NCBI RefSeq assembly: GCF_002890895.1
Contig: NZ_POUL01000005.1
Location: 372,001 to 436,000 of the forward strand
Source: Stutzerimonas stutzeri
Lineage (GTDB): Bacteria; Pseudomonadota; Gammaproteobacteria; Pseudomonadales; Pseudomonadaceae
Length of the DNA: 64,000 nt
Reading direction: 5' to 3'
The position numbers were made by a program, and so were the translations under genes. Below are positions 38,626 through 48,247 of the stretch, piece by piece. The notes below the pieces were generated by a model, which ran no database searches, was not told where the DNA came from, and saw only the letters and a program-made list of their open reading frames with translations. Position 1 is the first letter of the stretch, and each line of letters starts with the position of its first letter.

Positions 38626-39774
38626 TCAGAATACGAAATCGACGCCGACGGAAACGATGTCACCGTCGTAGTTGCGGGCTGGAGCAATGCCTACCGCATT
38701 TTCGAATACTTCCTGAGCATTGCGGGTAAACACGCCGTCATAGCCGTTCTTGGTGTCGACGCGCTTGTACTCGCCCTTGACCACGACGGTCGGGGCGGCC
38801 TGGTAGTTAAGGCCCAGAGTCCAGGAGCTCTGACGACCACCGTTGTCGTCCAGCTGTGCATAGGTCACGTGTGGCAGGAAATCACCGAAGCGACGACCCC
38901 CCATGAGGTAGAAGGAATCGATCGACTCCATGTCATCGTTCTCGACCATGCGCGAGGTCCACTCGTTGCTGCTGATCCAGACACCGTTGTCGTACTGGTA
39001 GCCGATCGAGGTGAATTTGCCTTTTTCCTTGTCGAGATCAAGGAGCGAAAGCGAACGGTTCGCGCCCAGGCCGATGGCGCTGGCGTCTACCGTGCCGCTG
39101 ATGTCGGTGGTGATGTCGGCTTCCACGTAACCGATGCGCAGGGTGCCGAAATCGTTGGTCGCCATGCTCACGCTGGCGCCGAACAGCTTGCCGTAGTCGA
39201 TATCGAACTGCTCGTCGTAGGCATAGTAGTCACGGTTCTTCGACTGGCCACCGGCAACCTGGAAGGTCACCGAGCCGTAGGACAGCGGCACGGTGTAGAC
39301 CGCGTCAACGCCTTCGTAGTTGGTCACCTGAACCTGGCTGTAAACCTCATCGGGCAGGCGCAGCCAAGGGTAGCTGTAGCCGACGTCAAGGCTCTCGGAG
39401 TACATGTACACCGGGCTACGCAGGCGACCGGCACGGAGCATCAGCTGATCATTGGTCTGCCACGACAGGTAAGCCCACTCGAGGTTGGCTTTCCATTCAT
39501 CCTGCTGCGCCTTGACCGTGGCCTGAACGGTCACACCGACGGTGTCGGTCACGCCGTAGCTCAACTGCGCACCTAACTTGGACAGCTGGTCGCCGCGCCA
39601 GGAATCGTTGGTCTGGCCTTGAACACCATAGCTGCGGCCGTCATCTTCGCCACCCAGGTGGGTGACGCCGACAGTGCCAAAACCGTTTAGGCGGTGCTCA
39701 CCTTGCTCGAGAGCGAAGGCTTGAGTGGTTGCCAGGCAGACGGCTGCCAGGCCGATAACACGTACTGCGGTCAT
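38626..39774 (-). CDS. Outer-membrane porin-like protein
   Basis: A 382-residue protein with a signal peptide (TAVRVIGLAAVCLATTQAFA) and alternating beta-strand character, ending in VSVGVDFVF with C-terminal phenylalanine, the barrel-insertion signal. A general-porin relative, but its family is not certain. TAGGAG precedes the ATG. It lies between the chemoreceptor (20 bases upstream) and the small binding protein (11 bases downstream), so the three are probably co-transcribed. Confidence 0.83.
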   Translation of the reverse strand: MTAVRVIGLAAVCLATTQAFALEQGEHRLNGFGTVGVTHLGGEDDGRSYGVQGQTNDSWRGDQLSKLGAQLSYGVTDTVGVTVQATVKAQQDEWKANLEWAYLSWQTNDQLMLRAGRLRSPVYMYSESLDVGYSYPWLRLPDEVYSQVQVTNYEGVDAVYTVPLSYGSVTFQVAGGQSKNRDYYAYDEQFDIDYGKLFGASVSMATNDFGTLRIGYVEADITTDISGTVDASAIGLGANRSLSLLDLDKEKGKFTSIGYQYDNGVWISSNEWTSRMVENDDMESIDSFYLMGGRRFGDFLPHVTYAQLDDNGGRQSSWTLGLNYQAAPTVVVKGEYKRVDTKNGYDGVFTRNAQEVFENAVGIAPARNYDGDIVSVGVDFVF

Positions 39775-39794
39775 CAGGATGCTCCTAAAGCAAT

Positions 39795-41417
39795 TTAAAC
39801 GCGGAATTGGGCCGTGGCTGCACGCAGGTGATCGCCCGTGCTGACCAGTTGCTCGCCCATTCGGGCAGTGGCTTCGGCGCCGTTTGCGGTTGCTTGTGCG
39901 TCCTGCTGCAACACTTGGGTTTCTTGTTGGATGGAACTCGACAGGCCGATCTGCTCCTGAGTGAACTGAGCGATACCGGCATTGAGTTCGTCGATCTGGT
40001 TGACGGTGCGGGCAATGGTTTCGAGCAACTGGGTCGCTTCGACCGAGCGTTCGATGCTGGCGCGCGATTTCTCGCCATTGCTGTTCATCACATTGAGCAC
40101 GGTGTTGGCGCTGCTTTGCAGTCGCTGGATGATCTGCTGAATCTCGGCAGTGGAGGCGGAGGTTTTCTGCGCCAGGTTGCGTACTTCGTCAGCCACTACG
40201 GCGAAACCGCGGCCCTGTTCGCCGGCCCGGGCGGCTTCGATGGCGGCGTTCAATGCGAGCAGGTTGGTCTGTTCGGCAATACTACGGATCACGGTGAGCA
40301 CCGAGCCAACTTCCTGGGTTTCCTCTTCCAGCTGCTCCATGGCCTTGACTGCGCCCATCACACTGTCGCCCAGGTCGCTGATACCGGTCGACAGGCTGCC
40401 AACGTGCTCACGCGCGGTGGCGGCCTGGCGCGCGGCCGAGTTGGCTTCGTCCGAGGCCTGCTGCGAGCGCTGCGCGACCTCCTGGATGCTGCCGGTCATG
40501 GTGAGGATGTCGCGGGTGATGGAGTCGGTGTGGTGCTGCTGCGACTTGGCGTTCTCTTCCGAACCCTGAGTCAGGTTGTAGAGTTCCTTGGAGACCTGGC
40601 CCAGGGGGCTGGCAGCTTCGATGATCTGGCGGATGGTGCGCTGTAGCTTGTCGAGAAAGCCGTTGAACAGCTCGATCATGGCGCCGATCTCATCGTTCGA
40701 CTCGACATTGACGCGCTGGGTCAGGTCGCCGTCTCCACGTGCGATGGATTGCAGAGAGGCGATCACGCCGCGTACGTTTGACATCACGCTGCGAATCACC
40801 AGCCAGGCGCCAAGGCCCACAACCACGATCAGCACCAGACTCAGGATGATTCCCAGTCGAGTGGTGTTCTTGTTGGCTTCGCGGGTTTCGGCCAGGGTCT
40901 GTTGGAAATCCTGGTAGGCGCCGGTGCGGAAGTCAGTGGCCAGTTTCTGCGCTTGGGCAAGGTCACTGGCCATACGATCCAGGCTCGGGCGCAGATCATC
41001 GAATGAGGCACTGCCGTCGATCAGCTTGGCGGAAGCGTCGAGCGCGTTGTCGGCGTAGGCCTTGACTGCCTTGCGCCAGTCGTTGAGCGCCTGAAGCCGT
41101 TGCGGCTGGGTGTTCAGAAGCGTGGCGAGCGCCTGCTGCTGCGCATCGATTTCACTGAGCCCTTCGCGCGCTTCGCCGAGAATGCCCGACTCTCCGGCGG
41201 CCACGGCATTGTTCAACAGGCCGGGAATACGGGAGAACTGAAAGATCACCGCGTCAGCCTTTTCCAGCGTGGGATAGCTTTGTGTTTCGATGCTGACCAG
41301 GCGGGAATCCGTCGCAGACAGCTGCAGCGAGGTATAGCCGACATACAGAATCAGCCCGAGCAGGGCGACGGCGGGGACCAGCGACAGCTTCGCAGTGAGC
41401 GAGAAATTCTTGAACAT
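39795..41417 (-). CDS. Methyl-accepting chemotaxis protein
   Basis: A 540-residue chemoreceptor. Membrane segments at about residues 10-32 and 188-210 flank a periplasmic helical sensor domain of about 155 residues; HAMP follows (about 210-265); the cytoplasmic signalling hairpin tip reads [31 protein letters not shown]. No C-terminal CheR-docking pentapeptide (ends AATAQFRV). GGAG precedes the ATG. First gene of an operon with a porin and a small binding protein, which could supply ligand. Ligand unknown. Confidence 0.93.
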   Translation of the reverse strand: MFKNFSLTAKLSLVPAVALLGLILYVGYTSLQLSATDSRLVSIETQSYPTLEKADAVIFQFSRIPGLLNNAVAAGESGILGEAREGLSEIDAQQQALATLLNTQPQRLQALNDWRKAVKAYADNALDASAKLIDGSASFDDLRPSLDRMASDLAQAQKLATDFRTGAYQDFQQTLAETREANKNTTRLGIILSLVLIVVVGLGAWLVIRSVMSNVRGVIASLQSIARGDGDLTQRVNVESNDEIGAMIELFNGFLDKLQRTIRQIIEAASPLGQVSKELYNLTQGSEENAKSQQHHTDSITRDILTMTGSIQEVAQRSQQASDEANSAARQAATAREHVGSLSTGISDLGDSVMGAVKAMEQLEEETQEVGSVLTVIRSIAEQTNLLALNAAIEAARAGEQGRGFAVVADEVRNLAQKTSASTAEIQQIIQRLQSSANTVLNVMNSNGEKSRASIERSVEATQLLETIARTVNQIDELNAGIAQFTQEQIGLSSSIQQETQVLQQDAQATANGAEATARMGEQLVSTGDHLRAATAQFRV

Positions 41418-41477
41418 GCATCGACTCCACAGTGGGTGGCGGATACTACGTAATGGCCACTAGAGGCGCATTGCCAT

Positions 41478-41504
41478 CTGTCGGATAAATTGTGACTTAT
41501 TTTG
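41478..41504 (-). promoter_or_regulatory. Possible sigma-28 (FliA) promoter before the chemoreceptor
   Basis: On the minus strand CAAA, 15 bases, then TCCGACAG approximates TAAA-N15-GCCGATAA (3 of 4 and 5 of 8 positions). It lies about 55 bases before the start. FliA control would suit a chemoreceptor gene, but the match is partial. Confidence 0.3.
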
Positions 41505-41570
41505 GAAATCCGGTCACGTTATCGGATGTCGCAGGCGGAACTTGAGCGCCATTGGGCGGCAAACACCCAT

Positions 41571-41598
41571 AAAAAAACCGCCCCGAAGGGCGGTTCTT
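41571..41598 (-). terminator. Intrinsic terminator of malate synthase
   Basis: On the minus strand the stem aaccgccc pairs with gggcggtt over a TTCG tetraloop, followed by T7. It lies 20 bases after the glcB stop. Confidence 0.92.
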
Positions 41599-41617
41599 TG
41601 TGCAGCAGCGCTGCGGG

Positions 41618-43798
41618 TTACAGGCCGTTCTTGGCCTTGAACTCGCGACGACGACGGTGCAGGACCGGCTCGGTGTAGCCGTTGGGCTGCTTGGTGCCTT
41701 CGAGGACCAGCTCCAGGGCAGCCTGGAAGGCCACGCTGTTGTCGAAGTCCGGCGCCATCGGGCGGTATACCGGGTCGCCCTGGTTCTGACGATCGACCAC
41801 AGGCGCCATGCGCTTGAGGCTTTCGACCACCTGATCCTTGGTTACCACACCGTGACGCATCCAGTTGGCTACGTGCTGGCTGGAGATGCGCAGGGTGGCG
41901 CGGTCTTCCATCAGCGCGATGTCGTTGATATCCGGCACCTTGGAGCAGCCGACGCCCTGTTCGACCCAGCGAACCATGTAGCCGAGGATGCCCTGCGAGT
42001 TGTTGTCCAGCTCGTTGCGCTTCTCTTCCTCGGTCCAGTTGGTGTCTTGCGCCAGCGGGATGGTGAGGATGTCGTCGATGGACGCTTTCTCACGCTTGGC
42101 CAGTTCGACCTGACGCGCCTGCACGTCAACCTTGTGGTAGTGCATGGCGTGCAGGGTGGCGGCGGTCGGCGACGGTACCCAGGCGGTGTTGGCACCGGCC
42201 ATGGGGTGGCCGAGCTTCTGCTCAAGCATCGCGGCCATCAGGTCAGGCATGGCCCACATGCCCTTGCCGATCTGCGCTTTGCCTTGCAGACCGCAAGCCA
42301 GGCCCACGTCGACGTTGTTGTTTTCGTAGGCACTGATCCACTTCTCGGACTTCATCGCAGCCTTGCGTACTACCGGGCCGGCTTCCATGGAGGTGTGGAT
42401 TTCGTCGCCGGTGCGGTCGAGGAAGCCGGTGTTGATGAACACCACACGCTCGCGCGCTTCCTTGATGCAGGCCTTGAGGTTGATCGTGGTGCGACGCTCC
42501 TCGTCCATGATGCCGACTTTCAGAGTGTTGCGCGGCAAGCCGAGGACGTCTTCGACGCGACCGAACAGTTCGGTGGCGAAAGCCACTTCTTCCGGGCCGT
42601 GCATCTTCGGCTTGACGATGTACATCGAGCCGGTGCGGGTGTTCTTGCGGCTGGTGTTGCCCTTGAGGTTGTGGATCGCGGCGAGGCTGGTGAACAGGCC
42701 GTCCATGATGCCTTCCGGGACTTCGTTGCCGTCCTTGTCGAGGATGGCATCGTTGGTCATCAGGTGACCGACGTTACGAATGAACAGCAGGGAACGGCCG
42801 TGCAGGGTGAGTTCACCGTTGCCGTCGGCCTGGGTGTAGACGCGGTCAGGGTTCATGGCGCGGGTGATGCGCTTGCCGCCCTTGTCCAACTCCTCGGCCA
42901 GGTCGCCCTTCATAAGGCCGAGCCAGTTGCGGTAGACGATGGTCTTGTCATCGGCATCGACGGCGGCGATGGAGTCTTCGCAGTCCATGATGGTGGTCAG
43001 TGCCGATTCCATCAGCACGTCTTTGACGCCGGCTGCGTCGGTCTGGCCGATGGGGCTGGCCGGATCGATCTGAATCTCGAAGTGGATGCCGTTGTGCTTG
43101 AGCAGCACGGCAATCGGTGCGCTGGCATCGCCCTGGAAGCCGCGCAGTTGCGCTGGGTTCTGCAGGCCGGTGGTGTTGCCATCCTTCAGCGAGACGACCA
43201 GCTTGCCGGCCTCGATGCGGTAACCAGTGGAATCGGCATGCGAGCCGGTTTCCAACGGGGCGGCTTCGTCGAGGAAGGCGCGTGCATAGGCGATGACCTT
43301 GTTGCCGCGGATCTCGTTGTAGCCCGGGCCCTTGGTGGCACCGTCTTCTTCGGAGATGGCATCGGTGCCGTAAAGCGCGTCGTACAACGAGCCCCAGCGC
43401 GCATTGGCGGCGTTCAGCGCGAAACGCGCGTTCATGATTGGCACCACCAGCTGCGGGCCGGCCATGCTGGCGATTTCTTCGTCGACGTTCTGAGTAGTGG
43501 CCTGGAAGTCTTCGGCTTCCGGCAGCAGGTAACCGATTTCCTGCAGGAAGCTCTTGTACGCCGCTGCGTCGTGGGCCTGACCGGCACGCGCCTGATGCCA
43601 GGCATCGATCTGCGCCTGCAGCTCGTCACGCTTGGCCAGCAGCGCGCGGTTCTTCGGCGCCAGGTCGTGGATGACGCTGGAAGCGCCGGCCCAGAAGGCA
43701 TCGGCATCAACGCCGGTACCAGGAATCGCTTCGTTGTTCACGAAGTCGTACAGGACTTTGGCGACCTGCAGGCCACCGACTTGAACGCGCTCAGTCAT
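41618..43798 (-). CDS. glcB: Malate synthase G
   Basis: Condenses glyoxylate and acetyl-CoA to malate in the glyoxylate bypass. It has 726 residues, the usual length for the G isoform. Visible are the N-terminal [19 protein letters not shown], catalytic-region [25 protein letters not shown] and the C-terminal lid. The start at 43798 has GAGGCGAG upstream; the longer frame (MKKNQVRRV) lies before it. Two A-A-N tracts in the leader suggest carbon catabolite control. Single-gene unit with its own terminator. Confidence 0.98.
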   Translation of the reverse strand: MTERVQVGGLQVAKVLYDFVNNEAIPGTGVDADAFWAGASSVIHDLAPKNRALLAKRDELQAQIDAWHQARAGQAHDAAAYKSFLQEIGYLLPEAEDFQATTQNVDEEIASMAGPQLVVPIMNARFALNAANARWGSLYDALYGTDAISEEDGATKGPGYNEIRGNKVIAYARAFLDEAAPLETGSHADSTGYRIEAGKLVVSLKDGNTTGLQNPAQLRGFQGDASAPIAVLLKHNGIHFEIQIDPASPIGQTDAAGVKDVLMESALTTIMDCEDSIAAVDADDKTIVYRNWLGLMKGDLAEELDKGGKRITRAMNPDRVYTQADGNGELTLHGRSLLFIRNVGHLMTNDAILDKDGNEVPEGIMDGLFTSLAAIHNLKGNTSRKNTRTGSMYIVKPKMHGPEEVAFATELFGRVEDVLGLPRNTLKVGIMDEERRTTINLKACIKEARERVVFINTGFLDRTGDEIHTSMEAGPVVRKAAMKSEKWISAYENNNVDVGLACGLQGKAQIGKGMWAMPDLMAAMLEQKLGHPMAGANTAWVPSPTAATLHAMHYHKVDVQARQVELAKREKASIDDILTIPLAQDTNWTEEEKRNELDNNSQGILGYMVRWVEQGVGCSKVPDINDIALMEDRATLRISSQHVANWMRHGVVTKDQVVESLKRMAPVVDRQNQGDPVYRPMAPDFDNSVAFQAALELVLEGTKQPNGYTEPVLHRRRREFKAKNGL

Positions 43799-43814
43799 TA
43801 CTCGCCTCACTTGG

Positions 43815-43848
43815 TTCTTCTTCAAATCTGTCGGACTGTTTCTTCTTG
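43815..43848 (-). promoter_or_regulatory. A-A-N tracts in the glcB leader, candidate Hfq/Crc sites
   Basis: On the minus strand two tracts of A-A-N triplets, AAGAAGAAA (within 43838-43848) and AAGAAGAAC (within 43815-43823), lie about 20-50 bases upstream of the start. Catabolite control of malate synthase through Hfq/Crc is plausible but the motif is weaker than at 27112. Confidence 0.35.
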
Positions 43849-44093
43849 TAGTCCGGGTCGACGGATACTACATGAAGCCGTTCGGAAAATCAGTCCGCCA
43901 CTCGGCGTAGGCCCAGGGCCCGCAATTGTCTGTTCATCGGGCAGCCAGAGGGCCTTGGAATCGACACTTTGCCGCGGCGTCGACGGTGTTTGTTCTATAC
44001 CTATGGAGTCGCATGCCACGGGAGCGGTCCATTACTCTCTACAGCCGCACGGCCAGCGCCGGTTGCCGTATTTCCCTATTGAAGGAGCCACAG

Positions 44094-44612
44094 ATGGATC
44101 ATCTCGTACTTACCGTGATTGCCGAAGACCAGCCGGGGCTGGTCGAATGCCTGGCCAAATGCATCGCCGAGCATGGCGGCAATTGGCTGGAGAGCCGCAT
44201 GTCGCGGATGGCTGGTCAGTTTGCGGGCATCCTGCGGGTGGCTGTGCCCGCTCAGGCCCACGCCGATCTCAGCGAGGCCTTGCAGCAGCTTGAGCAGCAG
44301 GGCATTCGTGTGCTCTTTGCTCAAAGCGGCGCCGAGCCGGAGCGGAGTTGGCGGATGATCCAGCTGCAGCTGGTAGGCAACGACCGCGCCGGTATTGTCC
44401 GTGACATCACGCAATTGCTGGCCCGGCACGGCGTGAACCTGGAAAGCCTGGACACCGATGTGCTGCCTGCACCGATGACCAACGAGTTGCTGTTCCGGGC
44501 CGATGCACGGTTGGCCGTGCCGACCGAATTGTCCCTGGACGACCTGCAGGAACACCTGGAAACGCTTGCCGATGACCTGATGGTGGAGCTCAAGCTGCAG
44601 CCTGCCGACTGA
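44094..44612 (+). CDS. GcvR-like ACT-domain regulatory protein
   Basis: A 172-residue protein made of two ACT domains (about 1-75 and 88-165; MDHLVLTVIAEDQPGLVECLAKCIAEHGGNW and MIQLQLVGNDRAGIVRDITQLL). Such proteins resemble GcvR, a repressor partner of GcvA in glycine cleavage control, and bind amino acids. Start at the ATG after GAAGGAG; the frame extends 56 codons further upstream without a better site. Convergent with rarD. Target operon is not in this window. Confidence 0.85.
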   Translation: MDHLVLTVIAEDQPGLVECLAKCIAEHGGNWLESRMSRMAGQFAGILRVAVPAQAHADLSEALQQLEQQGIRVLFAQSGAEPERSWRMIQLQLVGNDRAGIVRDITQLLARHGVNLESLDTDVLPAPMTNELLFRADARLAVPTELSLDDLQEHLETLADDLMVELKLQPAD

Positions 44613-44619
44613 GCTGCCG

Positions 44620-45513
44620 TCAGCGCACGCTGGCTTTACGCATCAGTCGCCAGGCGTCGTAACTGTAGACGGCAAGGCCGGCCCATATGCAGACAAAGGC
44701 GAGCTGGCGATCAGCCGGGAAGGGCTCGTCGAACACCCACACCGCGAGCAGCAGCAGCAACGTCGGCGTGATGTACTGCAGGAAGCCCAGGGTCGAATAG
44801 GGCAAATGCCGGGCCGCTGCGTTGAAGCACAGCAGCGGCAACAGCGTGACGGGCCCGGCGGCCACCAGCCAAAGCGCTTGCGGTTGGGTCCAGAACGACC
44901 ATTCGGTGCTCGGGCCGCTGCCAAAGAAGAACAGCCAGCCCAGCGCGATCGGCAGCAACAGCCAAGTTTCCACTACCAGCCCCGGCAGTGCGGCGACAGG
45001 TGCTTGCTTGCGCAGCAGTCCGTAGCTGCCGAAGCTCAATGCCAGAGCGATCGACACCCAGGGGAAGTCGCCCAAGGTAACCAGCTGCAGCAGCACACCG
45101 ATGGCTGCCATCGCCACAGCCAGCCATTGCAGCGGGCGCAGCCGCTCGCGCAGGACAATCAGCCCCAGCAGCACGTTGACCAGCGGGTTGATGTAATAGC
45201 CCAGGCTCGCTTCGAGCATGTGGTTGTGGTTCACCGCCCAGACGTAGATCAGCCAGTTGCTGGCGATCAATACGCTGGAAATCATCAGTACGCCGATCCG
45301 CCGCGGATGGGCCAGCAATTCCTGCCACCAGCCGGGGTGGCGCCAGAGGCTCAGCACCAGCGTACCGAACAGCGCCGACCAGATGGCTCGCTGAGTGACG
45401 ATCTCGAGCGCCGCGTACTGCTCGATGGACTTGAAGTAGAGCGGGAACAGGCCCCAGATGGAAAAGGTCATCAGACCCAGTAAGTAACCCTTGCGCAGAT
45501 CAGCGGTGGCCAT
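44620..45513 (-). CDS. rarD: RarD-type EamA transporter
   Basis: A 297-residue inner-membrane protein of the EamA (drug/metabolite transporter) superfamily, RarD branch, with about ten hydrophobic segments. RKGYLLGLMTFSIWGLFPLYFK at the N-terminus and NHNHMLEASLGYYINPLVNVLLG are RarD landmarks. Original gene name comes from chloramphenicol resistance; substrate here unknown. AGGA precedes the ATG. Confidence 0.9.
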   Translation of the reverse strand: MATADLRKGYLLGLMTFSIWGLFPLYFKSIEQYAALEIVTQRAIWSALFGTLVLSLWRHPGWWQELLAHPRRIGVLMISSVLIASNWLIYVWAVNHNHMLEASLGYYINPLVNVLLGLIVLRERLRPLQWLAVAMAAIGVLLQLVTLGDFPWVSIALALSFGSYGLLRKQAPVAALPGLVVETWLLLPIALGWLFFFGSGPSTEWSFWTQPQALWLVAAGPVTLLPLLCFNAAARHLPYSTLGFLQYITPTLLLLLAVWVFDEPFPADRQLAFVCIWAGLAVYSYDAWRLMRKASVR

Positions 45514-45700
45514 GGATGTCCTGATAAACGGGGCGGCGGAGAGCCGGTCATTTTGCGCTTAGGTAAAGGTATTTGTCTGCCTCGGGCGCTCTCGGAAGCA
45601 TTCGCAAACACCCGCCATTGAACGTGCCCGGCTGCAGCCCGTCAGACATTGCACGACTCAGGGGTCGCCGCTGCGACTCGACAGCCACACGAGGTGTTCG

Positions 45701-46468
45701 ATGAAACTGCAGAACAAGGTCGCCCTGGTTACCGGCAGCTCCCAGGGCATCGGCCGCGGCATCGCCATACGCCTGGCCAAAGAAGGCGCCGATCTGGTGA
45801 TCAACGGGCGGCACGATGACGAGCAGGCGCGTGAAACACTCGAGCTGGTGCAAGCTCAGGGCCATCGGGCCTGCTTCATCGCCGCTGACGTTGCAGAGCC
45901 CGCCAACTGCTACCAGCTGATCGAACAGGCGGTCGAGCAGATGGGCCGGCTGGATATTCTGGTCAATAACGCCGGGGTGCAGAAGCACGCAGCCTTTCTC
46001 GACGTGAGCGAGGCGGATTACGACCAGGTGCTGAACGTCAATCTGCGTGGCCCGTTCTTCCTGTCACAGGCCTTTGCTCTTCACCTGCGCGACACTGGAC
46101 GCGGCGGGCGGATCATCAACAACAGTTCGGTTCACGAAGAACTGCCGTTCCCCAACTTCAGTGCTTACTGCTCCAGCAAGGGCGGACTCAAGATGCTGAC
46201 GCGCAATCTCGCGATCGAGTTGGCCCCGCTGGGGATCACGGTCAACAACGTTGCCCCTGGCGCGATTGAAACGCCCATCAATCAGACCCTGATGAACGAG
46301 CCGGAGAAGCTTGCCGGGCTGCTCGAGAACATTCCGGCCAAGCGTCTCGGGCAACCTCACGACGTGGCGGGAGCGGTGGCCTTTCTCGCCTCGGACGATG
46401 CCGACTACGTCACCGGCACTACACTGGTGATAGATGGTGGACTGCTATGGAATTACAGCGAGCAATGA
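45701..46468 (+). CDS. Short-chain dehydrogenase/reductase
   Basis: A 255-residue classical SDR. Visible: NAD(P) loop VTGSSQGIGRG, NNAGV, catalytic Ser in NNSSVHEE, and the Y-x-x-x-K motif YCSSK. The protein is similar to glucose 1-dehydrogenase-type SDRs. It overlaps the trehalase gene by 4 bases (ATGA). Glucose released by trehalase could be a substrate, or the enzyme may act on another sugar or polyol. That link is inferred. Confidence 0.88.
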   Translation: MKLQNKVALVTGSSQGIGRGIAIRLAKEGADLVINGRHDDEQARETLELVQAQGHRACFIAADVAEPANCYQLIEQAVEQMGRLDILVNNAGVQKHAAFLDVSEADYDQVLNVNLRGPFFLSQAFALHLRDTGRGGRIINNSSVHEELPFPNFSAYCSSKGGLKMLTRNLAIELAPLGITVNNVAPGAIETPINQTLMNEPEKLAGLLENIPAKRLGQPHDVAGAVAFLASDDADYVTGTTLVIDGGLLWNYSEQ

Positions 46469-48063
46469 CCGATACCTCTTCGAACGCCTTCGATTACGAC
46501 ACCCGCGCGGTGTCGGCCGCAGATACGCTGAGCCCGGCGGACCGTTACCAGGAGCTCTTCGTGGCGGTGCAGATGCAGCGCGTGTTTCCTGACAGCAAGA
46601 CCTTTGTCGACTGCGCCCCTCGGCAGCATCCAGAGCGCATCCTGGAAGCCTACCGGGCACAGAACAGCCAGCCAGGTTTCGATCTGCGCAACTTTGTCCT
46701 TGAGCATTTCGAGGTCTACCAGCGAAAGCCAATCGAGTTTGTCGCCGACCCCGACAATACCCTGGCGGAGCACATTGATCGGCTCTGGCCGGTGCTGACC
46801 CGAAAGCCGCGGCAGCACCCGGAGTTTTCCTCGCTGTTGCCGCTGCCCCACGACTACGTGGTGCCGGGCGGTCGCTTTACCGAGCTGTACTACTGGGACT
46901 CCTACTTCACCATGCTCGGTCTGGACGAAAGTGGCCATTGCGAGCTGCTGCGGTCAATGGCAGACAATTTCGCCTACCTGATCGACACCTACGGTCATGT
47001 GCCTAACGGCAACCGTTCCTACTACCTGAGCCGCTCGCAGCCGCCGGTTTTCGCGTTGATGACCGATCTGTTCGAGGAGTCCGGCGTGCACCGCGCCAGC
47101 GATTACCTGCCGCAACTGCGCAAGGAACATGCGTTCTGGACCGACGGCGACGATCAACTGCGCCCGGGCGAGTCTCATCGGCGCTGCGTCTGTCTGGCCG
47201 ATGGCAGCGTGCTCAACCGCTATTGGGATGAGCGGGACACGCCGCGCGAGGAGTCTTACATTGAAGACGTCGAAACGGCGCGCTCCTCCAGCCGGCCCGC
47301 CCATGAGGTTTATCGCGACCTGCGCGCCGGGGCCGAGTCCGGGTGGGATTTCAGTTCGCGCTGGCTGGGCGATCCTCAGCGGCTATCGAGCATTCGCACC
47401 ACACAGATCATTCCGGTGGACCTGAACAGCTTTCTCTACAACCTTGAGCGCCAGATCTCCCGTCTCAGTCACGCCAAGGGCCAGCATGACTGTGCCGAGG
47501 CGTTCCGTCAGCGTGCCGAAAAGCGTCTGGCTGCGATCGACCATTACTTGTGGAACGAGCAGCAAGGCGCCTATTTCGACTACGACTGGTGCCTGGCGCA
47601 GCCGCGGGACAACCTTACCGCCGCGACTCTGACGCCGCTGTTCGTCAAGCACGCCAGCGCCGAGCAGGCGGAACGGGTAGCTGAGGTTGTTCGTGAGCGG
47701 CTGCTGGCCCCCGGCGGACTTTCCACCACCGAAGTCAGTGGCAGCGGTGAGCAGTGGGACCGCCCGAACGGCTGGGCGCCGCTGCAATGGATGGGCATCC
47801 GTGGACTGCAACACTACGGTCACGATGCGCTGGCACTGCAGATCGAAGAGCGCTGGCTGAAGATCGTTTCACTGCTGTTCGAAAGCGAGAGCAAGCTGGT
47901 GGAGAAGTACGTGCTGCGACCCTGCACCGAGCACGCCGGTGGTGGTGAATACCCGTTGCAGGACGGCTTCGGCTGGACCAACGGCGTGACTCGCAAGCTG
48001 ATGCAGGCCGACCCTTCTCATGAAGCTCACCGTTGTCGAGCCGGCCGCTGCCAGGTGGAGTAA
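46465..48063 (+). CDS. treF: Trehalase, cytoplasmic type
   Basis: Hydrolyses trehalose to two glucose molecules. It has 532 residues. Signature 1 is PGGRFTELYYWDSY (about residues 134-147); signature 2, QWDRPNGWAP, lies near residue 430. No signal peptide is visible, so it is probably cytoplasmic like TreF, though TreA-like periplasmic members exist. The start is taken at the ATGA overlap with the SDR stop (46465); an in-frame ATG at 46447 is possible. The last 15 residues after GWTNGVTRKLMQAD look unconserved and may reflect local drift. Confidence 0.9.
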   Translation: MTDTSSNAFDYDTRAVSAADTLSPADRYQELFVAVQMQRVFPDSKTFVDCAPRQHPERILEAYRAQNSQPGFDLRNFVLEHFEVYQRKPIEFVADPDNTLAEHIDRLWPVLTRKPRQHPEFSSLLPLPHDYVVPGGRFTELYYWDSYFTMLGLDESGHCELLRSMADNFAYLIDTYGHVPNGNRSYYLSRSQPPVFALMTDLFEESGVHRASDYLPQLRKEHAFWTDGDDQLRPGESHRRCVCLADGSVLNRYWDERDTPREESYIEDVETARSSSRPAHEVYRDLRAGAESGWDFSSRWLGDPQRLSSIRTTQIIPVDLNSFLYNLERQISRLSHAKGQHDCAEAFRQRAEKRLAAIDHYLWNEQQGAYFDYDWCLAQPRDNLTAATLTPLFVKHASAEQAERVAEVVRERLLAPGGLSTTEVSGSGEQWDRPNGWAPLQWMGIRGLQHYGHDALALQIEERWLKIVSLLFESESKLVEKYVLRPCTEHAGGGEYPLQDGFGWTNGVTRKLMQADPSHEAHRCRAGRCQVE

Positions 48064-48108
48064 GCAGGGCGGACAGCTGCCGCGACTGTGGCGGCTCGGC
48101 AGCCCTGC
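48064..48108 (+). other. Stem-loop following trehalase
   Basis: Bases gcagggc (48064-48070) pair with gccctgc (48102-48108), with a smaller internal hairpin (gccgc with gcggc). No T tract follows. It could act as a terminator or stabiliser. Confidence 0.4.
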
Positions 48109-48113
48109 CATTT

Positions 48114-48173
48114 GCGAGCGAGCGTTCCTACTCAACGAGACCGGATGCCTTTTGTAGGAGCGAGCTTGCTCGC
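48114..48173. repeat. REP doublet (inverted pair)
   Basis: Two copies of a Pseudomonas-type REP, gtaggagcgagc-ttgctcgc (48154-48173) and the related gtaggaacgctcgctcgc read on the minus strand (48131-48114), face each other with 22 bases between. The second half of the first is a palindrome, gcgagc with gctcgc. REP pairs of this kind are typical of Pseudomonas intergenic DNA. Confidence 0.75.
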
Positions 48174-48247
48174 AGAGCGTTGGGAGATGCCGGCAGCTAA
48201 GTTACCCGCTTGCCAGAACGCGCTTGCCGGCTGCGAGCCCTAGAGGG

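Noticed and set aside
41600-44293. 897-codon plus-strand open frame
   Set aside because: It is antisense to glcB, a certain gene; its translation is low-complexity Gly/Val/His-rich and typical of the mirror frame in high-GC DNA.
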